Source: Bacteroidales bacterium
GTDB taxonomy: Bacteria; Bacteroidota; Bacteroidia; Bacteroidales; P3
Assembly (NCBI GenBank): GCA_017616895.1
Contig: JAFZXE010000016.1
Span: forward strand, 1-64,000
Direction of reading: 5' to 3'
Length of the DNA: 64,000 nucleotides
The position numbers and the translations under genes are program-made. The notes beneath the pieces were generated by a model. The model was not told the origin of the DNA. It saw only the letters and a program-made list of their open reading frames with translations, and did not search any database. This document shows, in pieces, positions 1 to 9,323 of the stretch (the first letter of the stretch is position 1; each line of letters begins with the position of its first letter).

Positions 1-7
1 CCCACCC

Positions 8-35
8 AGGTCACAGATCACAGATCACAGTTCAC
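8..35. repeat. 7-bp degenerate tandem array
   Basis: Four consecutive heptamers are visible (aggtcac, agatcac, agatcac, agttcac). The array directly precedes the 11-bp array at 39-181. It is one of many 7-bp-phased arrays in the window. Confidence 0.75.
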
Positions 36-38
36 ACT

Positions 39-181
39 AGGAGAAATGTAGGAGAAATGTAGGAGAAATACTGAAGGGGTATAGGAGGGGTATAGGAGGG
101 GTATAGAAGGGGTATAGGAGATGATACGTACTTGATACGTAGTTAATACGTAGTTGATACGGCGTTGATACGGATGGGAAC
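39..181. repeat. 11-bp phased degenerate tandem array (13 units)
   Basis: The stretch splits without a gap into 13 units of 11 bp. It starts as aggagaaatgt (twice), passes through aggaggggtat types, and ends as cgtagttgata types. The unit sequence changes gradually along the array but the 11-bp spacing does not slip. No protein-coding sense is likely, because 11 is not a multiple of 3. It lies downstream of the small minus-strand ORF at 187-297. Confidence 0.85.
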
Positions 182-186
182 ACAGT

Positions 187-297
187 TTATTCCTGTGCGA
201 CAATATCTTGCAGCGGCCAATTTTGCACCGCCGTTGTCAGGTGTATTTCGCGAATACACCACAAACCACTGATATTTATCTTCTTACAAAATGACAT
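187..297 (-). CDS. possible small protein, 36 aa, unknown
   Basis: An ATG-initiated ORF of 36 codons begins MSFCKKINISGLWC and ends IVAQE before a TAA. A Bacteroidetes-type -7 box (TAACTTTG, minus strand, 317-324) lies about 20 bp upstream of the ATG, which is the main reason to list it. No family is recognised. It could equally be a non-coding transcript or the 5' part of a decayed gene. Confidence 0.3.
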   Translation of the reverse strand: MSFCKKINISGLWCIREIHLTTAVQNWPLQDIVAQE

Positions 298-316
298 ATT
301 AATCATCTCATCCCTG

Positions 317-324
317 CAAAGTTA
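317..324 (-). promoter_or_regulatory. Bacteroidetes -7 promoter box, minus strand
   Basis: The reverse complement reads TAACTTTGC, matching TAnnTTTG. A CAAA tract at 347-350 is a possible -33 element (TTTG on the minus strand). It points toward the small ORF ending at 187. The neighbouring A/T-rich stretch up to 441 shows nothing else clear. Confidence 0.5.
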
Positions 325-441
325 CAACACTTTTCTCAAACTAATCTCAAAAAAAGCAAAAAAAAACACTTTTTTTCAAAAAGCCCCATCCTCCCAAAAA
401 ACAAAAACCACACGACACCCTACCCCCGTAAACCACAGGGC

Positions 442-1848
442 CTAGTGTCGCTGGCGGAACTTGTAGTATTCGTACTGCAGCATCAGTGCCGCGGCTAGGC
501 GGTCGCCCATGATGTCGGCGCCTTTCTGGGTGAAGTGCATGTAGTCTTTGCCGGCATAGCCGCTGGAAACCCACGACTTCATGGAGTTCCAGCCTCCCAT
601 GGCGTCGTAGATGCTCCAATAGGCAGCGCCGTGTTGGTTGGCCATCTGCCGCAATCCCTCGACAAAGCGCGGCAGAAACGAATAGGTCTGCCACGAGCCC
701 TCACCGGTGGAGGTCATGTCGGAGGGTCCGATGAAGAGTATCGTGGCATTGCGGCAGCAGGAACGGATGTGCTCAATCTGCTCGCCCAACTCGTCACAAT
801 AGCGTTGCAGAGCTTTCTCACCACGGATGTAGGGAACGGAGTTGCCACCGAACTGGAGTATGATGAGGGCGATGTCCATCTGGCTGTAGGCGGCGGCAAG
901 GAGGTCGGCATTCACTCCTTTGAACTGGTGACCGGAGCAGCCGCGCATGGGTATGTTGTCAACGGCTACACCGTGACCATAGTCAACCATGATGCCGTAG
1001 AAGTCGGCAGAGCCGTTGTAGCGCAGGCTTATCTTGTCGGCACAACTGTCGAGTTGCCAGTCGAAATGCTGAACCCCTTCGGCGTCGGTGTGATGGCTCA
1101 CATTGTACCCCATAGAAGGGACTGAGAGGGAGGCGTCGAACGAGCCTCCGCGGTTGTTGAACAGCACTCGCGCGTGGTCGAAAAGCTTGACCAGCGAGTC
1201 GGCGGTGTGCTGCGCAGAAGGTTTTATTCCAGCCGAAACCGAACCGTTGATGCGGTGGCACTGCATCATGGGACCGTAGTTGCCCGAGGAGCGCGAGACG
1301 GTGCTGTCGCCAAAGCTGGAGAGCTTCTGATAGCTGCCATTAGCCCATACCTGGGCAGCGGTGACAGGAGTGAATCCGTTGAGCGGAAGCAAGCCAGGGC
1401 CACCGCCGCCGAACTGCGTCTGCAACGCGGTGCGAAGACGGCCTGTTATATGGTCCATCTCTATCTGAGAGTCGCCATAATGGAGCACGCGCACCGTGCG
1501 TCGCTGCTGCTGAGCACTGTCCATCGTGGCAAACATGGCGTCGAAGAAAGTGTAGTCGTCATCGGGGAGGTAGAACCGCGTGGCACTGTCGTTGAGCAGC
1601 ACCATATAGTAGTCGGTTGAATCAGACAGCATCTGCGCTATGCTGTCCTGACGCCGTTGCTCGTCTGAAAGGAATCCATCAATGTCGAACTTTTCCTCAT
1701 GCTTCATGATTTTCTCGAGCGATGGGAAGCGGAGTGTGGTGCCAAACAGTTTCACTCCGTCGGCAGGGAAAAAGAGACAGATGAGCGCCAGCAGCGCTAT
1801 AACGACTAGTATGAAAAGGAATATCTTGGTTGCGCGCATATTATTCAT
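442..1848 (-). CDS. membrane-anchored SGNH/GDSL-type hydrolase
   Basis: This is a 468-aa protein with one N-terminal membrane segment (about residues 8-28) and an extracytoplasmic body. The block-I motif HYGDSQIE places the nucleophile Ser near residue 127. FGGNSVPY gives the block III Gly/Asn, and a C-terminal DYMHFTQKGAD supplies the Asp/His pair. This layout is typical of SGNH esterases and acyltransferases that trim or add O-acyl groups on envelope polysaccharides; the substrate cannot be read from sequence. It overlaps the upstream glycosyltransferase gene by 8 nt, so the two are co-translated and probably act on the same surface glycan. Confidence 0.8.
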   Translation of the reverse strand: MNNMRATKIFLFILVVIALLALICLFFPADGVKLFGTTLRFPSLEKIMKHEEKFDIDGFLSDEQRRQDSIAQMLSDSTDYYMVLLNDSATRFYLPDDDYTFFDAMFATMDSAQQQRRTVRVLHYGDSQIEMDHITGRLRTALQTQFGGGGPGLLPLNGFTPVTAAQVWANGSYQKLSSFGDSTVSRSSGNYGPMMQCHRINGSVSAGIKPSAQHTADSLVKLFDHARVLFNNRGGSFDASLSVPSMGYNVSHHTDAEGVQHFDWQLDSCADKISLRYNGSADFYGIMVDYGHGVAVDNIPMRGCSGHQFKGVNADLLAAAYSQMDIALIILQFGGNSVPYIRGEKALQRYCDELGEQIEHIRSCCRNATILFIGPSDMTSTGEGSWQTYSFLPRFVEGLRQMANQHGAAYWSIYDAMGGWNSMKSWVSSGYAGKDYMHFTQKGADIMGDRLAAALMLQYEYYKFRQRH

Positions 1849-3571
1849 GGGCTATTTTGTCGAGTTGTACGGGTGAGCTGTTGTGAGACGGGGTCACGCC
1901 GTTGGCTTGAATACAAAAACGGATTGGTTTCGAGTGAATAGATTCGGCCATCCTGCCTAACTTGAAACAGCATGTGACTGTCTTCTTGGAGTTGGCGGGA
2001 ATTGTGTCGGTCAGTGCGGACGATGTGTTAGCTTCATCGCGAGAAGTAATCATGGTGGAGAGTCGTAATTGAAGCCCGTTGTCAGCTGAAGGTGAAATGT
2101 CGTATGGATAAGGGTTTGTGATGAGCAGGGTTGCGTAGAGCGATGTGTCGTCAGTAGTGGCGGCGACCGGCTCTATGCGGACGCGGCTGAGCGGCAGGTA
2201 TCGGTCGATTTCAATGCAGTGGAACGGGGTGTTGGGTACAACTTTGTCAGAAAGCCACTCCTGCACTATTACCAGTGTGGGCTTAAAGGCATAGGCACTG
2301 TCGCCCAAGGTGTAGCGCCACTGGCTGTCGCGCTCGTAGTAAACAGGAATACAGCAGGCCTCACGGTTGGTGTAAAAGATGTATTTGCAAGGAAGTGTGT
2401 AGTTGTGCAACACCACCACAGGGCGGTCCTGTGCCATCGCGGCAATGGCTTCGCAATTCTTGCGGTTGTTCCACAGTTCTCCTTTGAGATTCAGCGGGTT
2501 GAGCAGGAGGAATAAACGGGCACACAGCATCACTCCGACTGAGACATAGAGTACTATGCGGAATGTTTTTCGTGTTTTTTCGGAAAACTTATCGTTATAG
2601 CCGTCGATAAGCAACCATACAAGTGGCAGCGCCGCAACCAAAGTCCACTGCGGCTGTGTGCGACCTCTGAAGCTGGCAACAAAAAAGAAGAGAATATAAA
2701 CCAAGAGCACCCAGGTCATGAGCGAATATTGGACCTCGCGATTCTTTTTTCTGTGACGGACAGCTCTGTATAGGAACCAGAGCAGCAGCGGATTAAACAC
2801 CACTACAAGATTTATCAGGTATTCTATCGTGAACGAGGGCTTATAAGGAAGTGTGCTGCGCTCCTGAAGGTGATAGCGCAGGGGATCCCAGTCATGTTTA
2901 TAGAGCCAAAGTATATGCGGCACATAAAGCAGCAGAGCTGCTACAAGCCATAAGGCAACATAAAGAAATACTTTGCGCCGCACCGAGGGCGTGCTGTAAC
3001 GTATGGAATGTATCAAGTAAAGTACGAAAGCTGTAGCCACCATTATTATGCCTTGATACTTGCAGTAGCCTATCAAGGCTGTGGCAACGCCCACAATCAC
3101 AGCATTGATTGCAGACGGTTTGCGCCAAAGGCGCAGCAAAGCCCATAGAAAGAGTGTGGACGAGAATAGGAGCGGGGCATCCGGCAATGCCAAAAGTCCA
3201 TACAGCTGGAGCAGTGGAACTGAGAAGGCGAGGGCAACAAAAACCAATGCTGTTGCTTTGGAAGGCTTTGGATTGAATGATTGCCATATATACCATAAAA
3301 GGAATAGGTATAGTGGCTGCAGGATAGTTGTCGCGAGCCTAACCCCAAACTCTCCTGGAATCCAGTGCGTGAGCCATATAAGACAGGCCACCGCAGGCGG
3401 ATGGTCAAAGTATCCCCAATCCAGCCCATATCCTGTCGCCCACCACCAATAGTAGGCCTCGTCGTTAGCAAGTTCCACCGTACCGGCCAGCACCAAGTTC
3501 AGAAGCAACCATAGCAACAGCGCTATGGCTACAATAAGCGATGGGGAGAATCTGTTCAGAAAAGCCTTCAC
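1841..3571 (-). CDS. GT39/ArnT-like integral membrane glycosyltransferase
   Basis: The 576-aa protein has many hydrophobic segments in its first ~380 residues and a soluble C-terminal domain of ~190 residues. The first periplasmic loop carries ELANDEAYYWWW followed by DHPP, the acidic signature of the PMT/ArnT group of glycosyltransferases that use polyprenyl-phosphate sugars. Expected role is transfer of a sugar to a lipid or polysaccharide on the periplasmic face. The start at 3571 is a GTG, with no nearby ATG that keeps the first membrane helix. It lies 15 nt after lpxD, which suggests lipid A or LPS modification, an inference from context. Confidence 0.8.
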   Translation of the reverse strand: MKAFLNRFSPSLIVAIALLLWLLLNLVLAGTVELANDEAYYWWWATGYGLDWGYFDHPPAVACLIWLTHWIPGEFGVRLATTILQPLYLFLLWYIWQSFNPKPSKATALVFVALAFSVPLLQLYGLLALPDAPLLFSSTLFLWALLRLWRKPSAINAVIVGVATALIGYCKYQGIIMVATAFVLYLIHSIRYSTPSVRRKVFLYVALWLVAALLLYVPHILWLYKHDWDPLRYHLQERSTLPYKPSFTIEYLINLVVVFNPLLLWFLYRAVRHRKKNREVQYSLMTWVLLVYILFFFVASFRGRTQPQWTLVAALPLVWLLIDGYNDKFSEKTRKTFRIVLYVSVGVMLCARLFLLLNPLNLKGELWNNRKNCEAIAAMAQDRPVVVLHNYTLPCKYIFYTNREACCIPVYYERDSQWRYTLGDSAYAFKPTLVIVQEWLSDKVVPNTPFHCIEIDRYLPLSRVRIEPVAATTDDTSLYATLLITNPYPYDISPSADNGLQLRLSTMITSRDEANTSSALTDTIPANSKKTVTCCFKLGRMAESIHSKPIRFCIQANGVTPSHNSSPVQLDKIAHE

Positions 3572-3586
3572 CGGTCGGCAGATGTC

Positions 3587-4615
3587 CTATTTATCAGAGA
3601 GTCGTTTTTCGAGTGCTACAATGCGGTTGAGCAAGGCCTCCATATTGCGCATAATGGCAAAGTTGCGTTTCTGGCGAGATGCCTCTGTGGCAGGCGAACC
3701 TACGATTGTGGCTCCCGAAGGCACATTCTTCGTAACTCCGCTCTGAGCTCCAATCTTAACGTCGTCGCCCACCTCCACATGTCCAACGATGCCGACTTGT
3801 CCAGTAAGCAGGCAGCGTGCACCAACCTTCGAACTACCGGCTATTCCGCTTTGCGAACACATCACCGTGTTTTCTCCCACCTGCACATTGTGCCCCACCT
3901 GGCATAGGTTGTCTATCTTGACACCTTTGTGGATAATTGTCGAGCCCATCGTAGCGCGGTCGATACAACTGTTTGCACCTATTTCGACATCGTCTTCGAT
4001 AATCACGTTGCCAATCTGATCAATCTTGTTGTACGCACCGTCTTCATTAGGTACAAAGCCGAAGCCGTCGGCACCGACTACGGCGCCTGAATGAACGATG
4101 CAGTTTCTGCCTATTTGTATATCGGGATAGAGTTTTACCCCTGAATAGAGAATCGTGTTGTCGCCAACGGTTACATTGTCGCCGATATAGACATTCGGGT
4201 AAACCTTGACGTTGTTGCCAATAACAACATGGTTGCCCAACACAGCATAATGCCCGATATAGCAACCTTTGCCTATCTTACAATGGCGTCCGTGACGGCT
4301 GTGGCACGAGATTCCTTTCTTTGGTGCGTCAGCCGTATTGAAAATGTGCAACACTTTTGCAACAGCCATATAGGGATTGTCAACTCGTAGCAGCGTCGAG
4401 GTAACCTGACGTGAAGGCTGGAACTTGCGGTCAACTATAACAGCCGTAGGCTGGTTGTCGTAAAAGAACTGCTCATATTTCGGGTTGGCAAGGAAGGTTA
4501 TTGAACCTTCGCCAGCCTCTTCTATTTTGCTCGGCCGAAGTATTATGGCGTTGGCGTCGCCTTCAAGGCTTGCCTTAAGCATTTGAGCCATCCGGCCCGC
4601 AGTGAATTGTGTCAT
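3587..4615 (-). CDS. lpxD: UDP-3-O-acylglucosamine N-acyltransferase LpxD
   Basis: LpxD adds the second (N-linked) hydroxyacyl chain to UDP-3-O-acyl-GlcN in lipid A synthesis. The protein (342 aa from this ATG) has the N-terminal uridine-binding domain, then a left-handed beta-helix of hexapeptide repeats (about residues 100-300), with the catalytic His in CQVGHNVQVGENT. It ends in a short coiled C-terminal helix, as in characterised LpxD. An in-frame TTG two codons upstream (4621) is possible but the ATG is preferred. The 5' end overlaps the HhH gene by about 40 nt, so expression is coupled. Confidence 0.95.
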   Translation of the reverse strand: MTQFTAGRMAQMLKASLEGDANAIILRPSKIEEAGEGSITFLANPKYEQFFYDNQPTAVIVDRKFQPSRQVTSTLLRVDNPYMAVAKVLHIFNTADAPKKGISCHSRHGRHCKIGKGCYIGHYAVLGNHVVIGNNVKVYPNVYIGDNVTVGDNTILYSGVKLYPDIQIGRNCIVHSGAVVGADGFGFVPNEDGAYNKIDQIGNVIIEDDVEIGANSCIDRATMGSTIIHKGVKIDNLCQVGHNVQVGENTVMCSQSGIAGSSKVGARCLLTGQVGIVGHVEVGDDVKIGAQSGVTKNVPSGATIVGSPATEASRQKRNFAIMRNMEALLNRIVALEKRLSDK

Positions 4616-5309
4616 ATTCAAACGAAATATATGGAATGAGTTTGTTTACTGTTTCGATATCTATGATGCTGACCTTGAGCAGGTCATTTGGATTTGAAAA
4701 ACGTACTCCTGACGAACGCAGTTTTATAATCGCCCTCGCTTGATAGTTGTCTATGTATGGGTGGCGCTTAAGAGTCGCGTAGTCGGCTGTGTTGATGTTT
4801 ATTTTGTGGATGTTGGCCGTGTCAATGGTGATATGTTGTGCGATGGCTTGATAGCGGTCGTCGGTCATACCGTAAACCTCCATAAGCTGCTCCTTGTGGA
4901 CATATCCGCCAAGACGGTTTCGGTATTTGACTATGGCTCTGGCAAAATAAGGCCCGATGCCATAGAGGTCTTGCAACTCAAGGGTGTCGGCACCGTTTAG
5001 TTCAACAGTGAGAGCTCGACGTTCTTCGCGGTTGCGCGTAAAATCCGGTGGGGACAATTTATCCGATGGTTCTTTAACCTTCTGGTCAGAGCGGGTTGCA
5101 TGGCGCCTGTAATGATTGGATGAATAGTGACGATATCGCTCGTGGCGATATATGCTGTCGTGCGTATTCAGGTTTGCAAATGCCTCGGATGTAGCTTCAT
5201 CCATTGGAGTGGTCTTGCTTTTATGAGGGATGAGCAGGAGGACGAACAGTACTGCAAGCAGCACTATGCTCAGCCAAAGAAATCCTCGTTGTTCAGTTTT
5301 GTTCTTCAT
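4575..5309 (-). CDS. ComEA-like helix-hairpin-helix protein
   Basis: The 244-aa protein has one N-terminal membrane helix (about residues 11-27), a charged Arg/His-rich linker, then tandem helix-hairpin-helix units (LYGIGPYFARAIVKYR and PYIDNYQARAIIKLR). The HhH core is the ComEA-type DNA-binding fold, so it may bind DNA outside the inner membrane. Whether it serves DNA uptake is not shown; similar proteins are common in Bacteroidetes without known competence. It overlaps lptC by 17 nt and lpxD by ~40 nt, in the middle of an LPS-related operon. Confidence 0.8.
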   Translation of the reverse strand: MKNKTEQRGFLWLSIVLLAVLFVLLLIPHKSKTTPMDEATSEAFANLNTHDSIYRHERYRHYSSNHYRRHATRSDQKVKEPSDKLSPPDFTRNREERRALTVELNGADTLELQDLYGIGPYFARAIVKYRNRLGGYVHKEQLMEVYGMTDDRYQAIAQHITIDTANIHKININTADYATLKRHPYIDNYQARAIIKLRSSGVRFSNPNDLLKVSIIDIETVNKLIPYISFEYDTIHCGPDGSNA

Positions 5310-5889
5310 CCTGATTCTCGTTCCACTCGATAGTCCCTCTCTGGTGGAATATTTGAGGGTTTGTAAACTGGTCGTCGCTCTCGAATCCGTCGCCGTAGGT
5401 CAGTCGCTTGCCGTTGACTGAACGTATCAGGTCGTTTGAGAACATTTTGCCTTCGCTTTTGTCCCAAGTAAGGCTTTTTAGATAGACGGTGTCTCCGTTC
5501 TCGTGGTCTATGATGACCACGCTGTCGTGAGCACGAACCAAGTTGTTGTCGGTAAGTTCCTCTGCCCTAAGCGCCCATAGATATGCCCTCTTTGAGCCGT
5601 CCGTGTTGAGAAATTCAACCTGAAGCCCTTTAGGATACAATGTGCGGTGTTCGGGTGTGGTGTATTTTTGCACTAACGGTGTGGTCATAACCATCTGCAC
5701 GTTACCAGATGTGCTTCGGCGAACAGTTGCATCCTTGACCGCTTGCGTCGGAAGTTCTTTCTGGTCAAAAAAACGAATCTTTTCAATGTCGTTGGAACAT
5801 GCCGAGACGGTCAGGCAAAATAAAACCGAAAGCAAGAGTGCATGACTCTTGCTTCCGGAGAGTGATTGCTTTTGGTTGCGCAGGGGCAT
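5293..5889 (-). CDS. lptC: LPS export lipoprotein LptC (Bacteroidetes type)
   Basis: LptC sits in the inner membrane facing the periplasm and hands LPS from LptBFG to LptA. This 198-aa copy has a hydrophobic leader ending in a lipobox (CLTVSAC), so it is a lipoprotein rather than a single-pass helix protein, as is usual in Bacteroidales. The body is the beta-jellyroll LptC/OstA fold (regions around RRSTSGNVQMVM and VYLKSLTWDKSEGKM). Its partner ATPase gene lptB is in this window at 60910. Confidence 0.85.
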   Translation of the reverse strand: MPLRNQKQSLSGSKSHALLLSVLFCLTVSACSNDIEKIRFFDQKELPTQAVKDATVRRSTSGNVQMVMTTPLVQKYTTPEHRTLYPKGLQVEFLNTDGSKRAYLWALRAEELTDNNLVRAHDSVVIIDHENGDTVYLKSLTWDKSEGKMFSNDLIRSVNGKRLTYGDGFESDDQFTNPQIFHQRGTIEWNENQDEEQN

Positions 5890-5901
5890 CCGGCCAAACG
5901 C

Positions 5902-7263
5902 TTATCTCGTTCGCACTGTCGTTACAACGCCTATACCTGGCACTGTGAAGGAGTGTCCGTCGATAAGGTCAACCATGAAAGCATCAGCTTTCTTTGGATA
6001 ACCGGCGGCACACGAGCCGATGATTTTGTTGGCTGCTGCCACCACATCGGGAGTACTATCTACGTTTTTGGCTTTGGCGGCCATGTCAGCTGCTGCCCAG
6101 TAGGCGCTGCGTCCACCTATACCGTCACCGCTGGCAACGCTGTGAAACTTCATATAGAGTTGTGCGATGCAGAGATAGGGTTCGCCCTTTGACGGGTCGG
6201 TGCGGGCTGCTTCGTTGAAGGCGCTGCGGGCAGATCCCATCGAACCCATGCCGCTGTTGGCGTGACCAAGCAGGATGTATGCTTTGTAGATATCTTTCTT
6301 CTCGGTCAGACCTTTCACGGCATCGTTCAGATATTTCACAGCATCGCTGTACTTCTTCTTGGAAATGCTCATCTGACCCATGCGCATGGCTGTCACAGGT
6401 GACGGCTCCAAAGTGTAAAGTTTTTCGGTGGCGTCGAAGAAGAGCGGGTCTTCTGTGCACCCCTTCTTCATCATGATGTTTGTGATTTTCTTGAGCAAAT
6501 CCACATTGTCGGGTGTTGCCTCGAATTTCTGCTTGTATATCTCTACCAGCTGGTCGCAGGTGGCGTATGGTGAGAAAACGGCCTCGACGTTACCGATACT
6601 CTCGCGAATCTGATTGGCGCGGACAGTGTCGGGATTGACTGTGTCTTTGTAGCACTCCTGCACCTCTTTCTCAAGCAGGTCGCTGGCTATGTCGTAGTTA
6701 TCGACAACCAACGTTGGCTCGGCAAAACCTGCACGCACATATTTTACCGTCACCATGAAGTACTGGTAAATATAGAAAGCGTCAAGCTTATCACCACCCA
6801 GATTAACGGCTTCGGTATAGGTCTCAAAGCTCTCTTTCAATCCAGCCTCTTTTTTCAGCACGTCGATATCCTTGGCTTTCTTGGCCAGTATCTCGGCTTT
6901 GTCGTTGGGGTAGGCCTCGATACGTTTGTCGTGCATTGTCATCAGCGCGTTGATATATTCCTCCCTCTTTGCTTCGTCGGTTGTTTTAGCGAGCAGGCCG
7001 TTGATGATTTTGTCACCGTTGATGTATAGGTTTTTGCTCTGTTTAGGACATTTTTCTACAACAACTTTCCAATGCGGATAGGCCTCTTCAAGGTAGCGTG
7101 CGTCTTTCGACTCCTTGAAGTATTTCATGCTTGACTGGTAAACTGAGACGTCTTCGAGGATAGACTCTCTCTCCTCGTCGGTGCATCCCCAGTTCTGGGC
7201 GTTTGCGCTTATTCCGAATACAGTTACCAGAATTGTTGTCAATATAAGTCTTGGCGTTTTCAT
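5902..7263 (-). CDS. secreted TPR-repeat protein, unknown role
   Basis: This is a 453-aa protein with a Sec signal peptide (MKTPRLILTTILVTVFGISA, cleaved after NAQ). The body is alpha-helical; TPR-like motifs are clearest in the second half (residues ~270-400, for example AYILLGHANSGMGSMGSARSAF). The order coaX, outer-membrane protein, TPR protein, lptC recurs in Bacteroidales genomes, from general knowledge, and suggests an envelope-assembly role. No enzyme motif is seen. Confidence 0.75.
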   Translation of the reverse strand: MKTPRLILTTILVTVFGISANAQNWGCTDEERESILEDVSVYQSSMKYFKESKDARYLEEAYPHWKVVVEKCPKQSKNLYINGDKIINGLLAKTTDEAKREEYINALMTMHDKRIEAYPNDKAEILAKKAKDIDVLKKEAGLKESFETYTEAVNLGGDKLDAFYIYQYFMVTVKYVRAGFAEPTLVVDNYDIASDLLEKEVQECYKDTVNPDTVRANQIRESIGNVEAVFSPYATCDQLVEIYKQKFEATPDNVDLLKKITNIMMKKGCTEDPLFFDATEKLYTLEPSPVTAMRMGQMSISKKKYSDAVKYLNDAVKGLTEKKDIYKAYILLGHANSGMGSMGSARSAFNEAARTDPSKGEPYLCIAQLYMKFHSVASGDGIGGRSAYWAAADMAAKAKNVDSTPDVVAAANKIIGSCAAGYPKKADAFMVDLIDGHSFTVPGIGVVTTVRTR

Positions 7264-7336
7264 GGCAGTGTGTTTTGTTTGTTTTATGATTTAGTATTTT
7301 GTTTTTCTTGAAAATTGCTGTTTTGGGTTTAGGCGG

Positions 7337-8635
7337 CTAGTTGTATTTGCGTTTTACAAACCAGTTTTCGCAGCTGCCGAACGAGATGCCGACAGTCATA
7401 CAGTCGCGTACCAGAAGGTCTGATTGGCCGAATCGACTATAACCTGCAGCCAGATGTATGGCCGAACGGCCTTTGCGCATCGGCAGGGTAACACCCACTC
7501 CCAAACCGTATTCATCAATGCCGCTGGTGGCGGTGTTGAATTTGTTCATCTCATAATGTAGGCCTAAGCTGTAACCCACTCTCTGCCAATAATAGGACCC
7601 CTGGGAGTTGCCTACCCATGCAAATCCTATCGCAAAGCGGTTATAGGGTCGGTAGGTGATATCGCTCTCTCCAAAAATACGTGTGTCGGCACCGTCTTCG
7701 TATTTCAAACCGTTCCACTGTGCCCATACCCAATCGAATGCCACCTGCCAGCGGTCTTCGCGGGTGAAAGAAAAACCAATGCCGGCACTCCAGCCTTCAC
7801 TGACGTGACTTTTATATTCCGCCTCGTCACCATCGGCAGGATATATCACCTCGCGAGGGTCGTCGTTGACCATGTTGTATTTGTATGCGCTTTCTTTCAC
7901 CGACTGTCGTATCGATGGCCGCATCGTGAGCCCTATCGCAAGGTTGTACTTCTCTGCTATCGGTTGGTTGTAGTGGAATCCGAAGTCGGTGCCGAAGTTC
8001 AATATCCGTGTGTTCTTCTGCCTTTGGTTGTCAATATAGTAAGAAGTGTCGTTGGCCAGGAAGTCGTAGGTGATGTAACGCGTCATGTTGCCGTAGAGCA
8101 GGTGTACATTGAATCCCAAAGCGAAACGCTCTCCAATATTGAAGGCATGACCCCAGGTGAATCGGTTAGACCCTCCTTCACCGCTGTATTCGGTGTTCAT
8201 TTTGCCGTATGTGGTTGTATCGACCGACGGTATTGAGAAATCATATTCCACGTTTGAGAATGGCTGAACCGTGAAAGAGGTCTTCCACCATTTGCAGAAC
8301 GGGAACGCAATGGAGATGTGCGACAAATAGCCGTCGGCGTCAAACTCCTTGGTTTTAGGGTCCTTCATCCAATTCATCTGCACACCGAGACCCACATCGA
8401 ATACAAAACTGCGGCTTGTCACATATCCGTATGTCGCAGGGTTATATACGTTGACCATATTGGGAGCGCCTGCAGCAAGAAAAGCGCCACGACCTGTGGC
8501 GTAGGGTGAGTTGTAAGGCAACTCGCTAACTCCGATGCCGAACTGCGAATAGGGCGAGTTCAAGCCGTTTTGTGCTTTTGCCGTCGATACACACAGCAGT
8601 GTGCAAATTGTAAGTACGGTCAGGAGTCTATTCAT
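7337..8635 (-). CDS. outer-membrane beta-barrel protein
   Basis: The 432-aa protein has a signal peptide ending STAKAQ. The mature part is full of alternating aromatic/hydrophobic strands (for example FVFDVGLGVQMNW and YSLGLHYEMNKF), as in FadL/PorV-like barrels. The N-terminal SPYSQFGIGV motif is common in Bacteroidetes barrel proteins of unknown substrate. It lies between coaX and the TPR gene and is likely cotranscribed with them. Transport or scaffold functions are both possible. Confidence 0.75.
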   Translation of the reverse strand: MNRLLTVLTICTLLCVSTAKAQNGLNSPYSQFGIGVSELPYNSPYATGRGAFLAAGAPNMVNVYNPATYGYVTSRSFVFDVGLGVQMNWMKDPKTKEFDADGYLSHISIAFPFCKWWKTSFTVQPFSNVEYDFSIPSVDTTTYGKMNTEYSGEGGSNRFTWGHAFNIGERFALGFNVHLLYGNMTRYITYDFLANDTSYYIDNQRQKNTRILNFGTDFGFHYNQPIAEKYNLAIGLTMRPSIRQSVKESAYKYNMVNDDPREVIYPADGDEAEYKSHVSEGWSAGIGFSFTREDRWQVAFDWVWAQWNGLKYEDGADTRIFGESDITYRPYNRFAIGFAWVGNSQGSYYWQRVGYSLGLHYEMNKFNTATSGIDEYGLGVGVTLPMRKGRSAIHLAAGYSRFGQSDLLVRDCMTVGISFGSCENWFVKRKYN

Positions 8636-8645
8636 TATAACGCTT

Positions 8646-9323
8646 TTACAGGTTCATCATTAGTATTTCATTCAAGCCACGCATAACCAAGTTGGGTTCT
8701 ATTAGCCATTCGGCTGCAAGGTGCTTCGCGTCGCCGCCGGTCACCACCACCTGCACCTCCTCTCCCGCACGGCGCGACAACTCACACACATATCCCTCCA
8801 GCGAGTACCTCAAGGCGCACACCACACCCGAAACGATTGATTTACAAGTGCTGTCGCCAATAGAATCGCAGGCGGTTGCTGCATCGCTAATATTTAATAA
8901 CGGCAAACGGGCGGTAAAAGTATTTAGTGCCCGAAATTTCATTTCAATGCCAGGCAGTATGGCGCCTCCGTGATAGACGCCGTCCTTTGAAACGTAATCT
9001 ACCGTAACGCAGGTTCCGGCATCGACCACCATGATTGGGCGGTCGGGATATAAGCTCCAAGCGGCGCATGCAGCGGCTATTCTGTCGCTTCCCAGCGTCT
9101 CGGGGGTTGCATAATCCAATCTCACTGGCAGTTTCAGCTTATGGCTTACTTCAATGCAGTTTGTTGGCAGCCATTCGGGTCGCTCTCCTGTGAGCGAAGC
9201 GATGGCACAGTCGGCATCGGGCAACACTCCGTCCTCACACACCGTACAGCTCTTCATGACGCCATCTTCAAAAAGCGCCACCTTCGCTCTCGTGTTTCCC
9301 ACATCTATAGCCAAACTTCTCAT
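8646..9323 (-). CDS. coaX: type III pantothenate kinase CoaX
   Basis: CoaX phosphorylates pantothenate in the first committed step of CoA synthesis. The 225-aa sequence shows the ASKHA-fold phosphate loop AIDVGNTRAKVALF at the N terminus, the DAGTCVTVDYV motif near the middle, and a C-terminal VVTGGDAKHLA. Length is slightly below the ~240-260 aa usual for the family. The ATG lies inside a 7-bp array (9322-9349) that also ends pth. Confidence 0.92.
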   Translation of the reverse strand: MRSLAIDVGNTRAKVALFEDGVMKSCTVCEDGVLPDADCAIASLTGERPEWLPTNCIEVSHKLKLPVRLDYATPETLGSDRIAAACAAWSLYPDRPIMVVDAGTCVTVDYVSKDGVYHGGAILPGIEMKFRALNTFTARLPLLNISDAATACDSIGDSTCKSIVSGVVCALRYSLEGYVCELSRRAGEEVQVVVTGGDAKHLAAEWLIEPNLVMRGLNEILMMNL

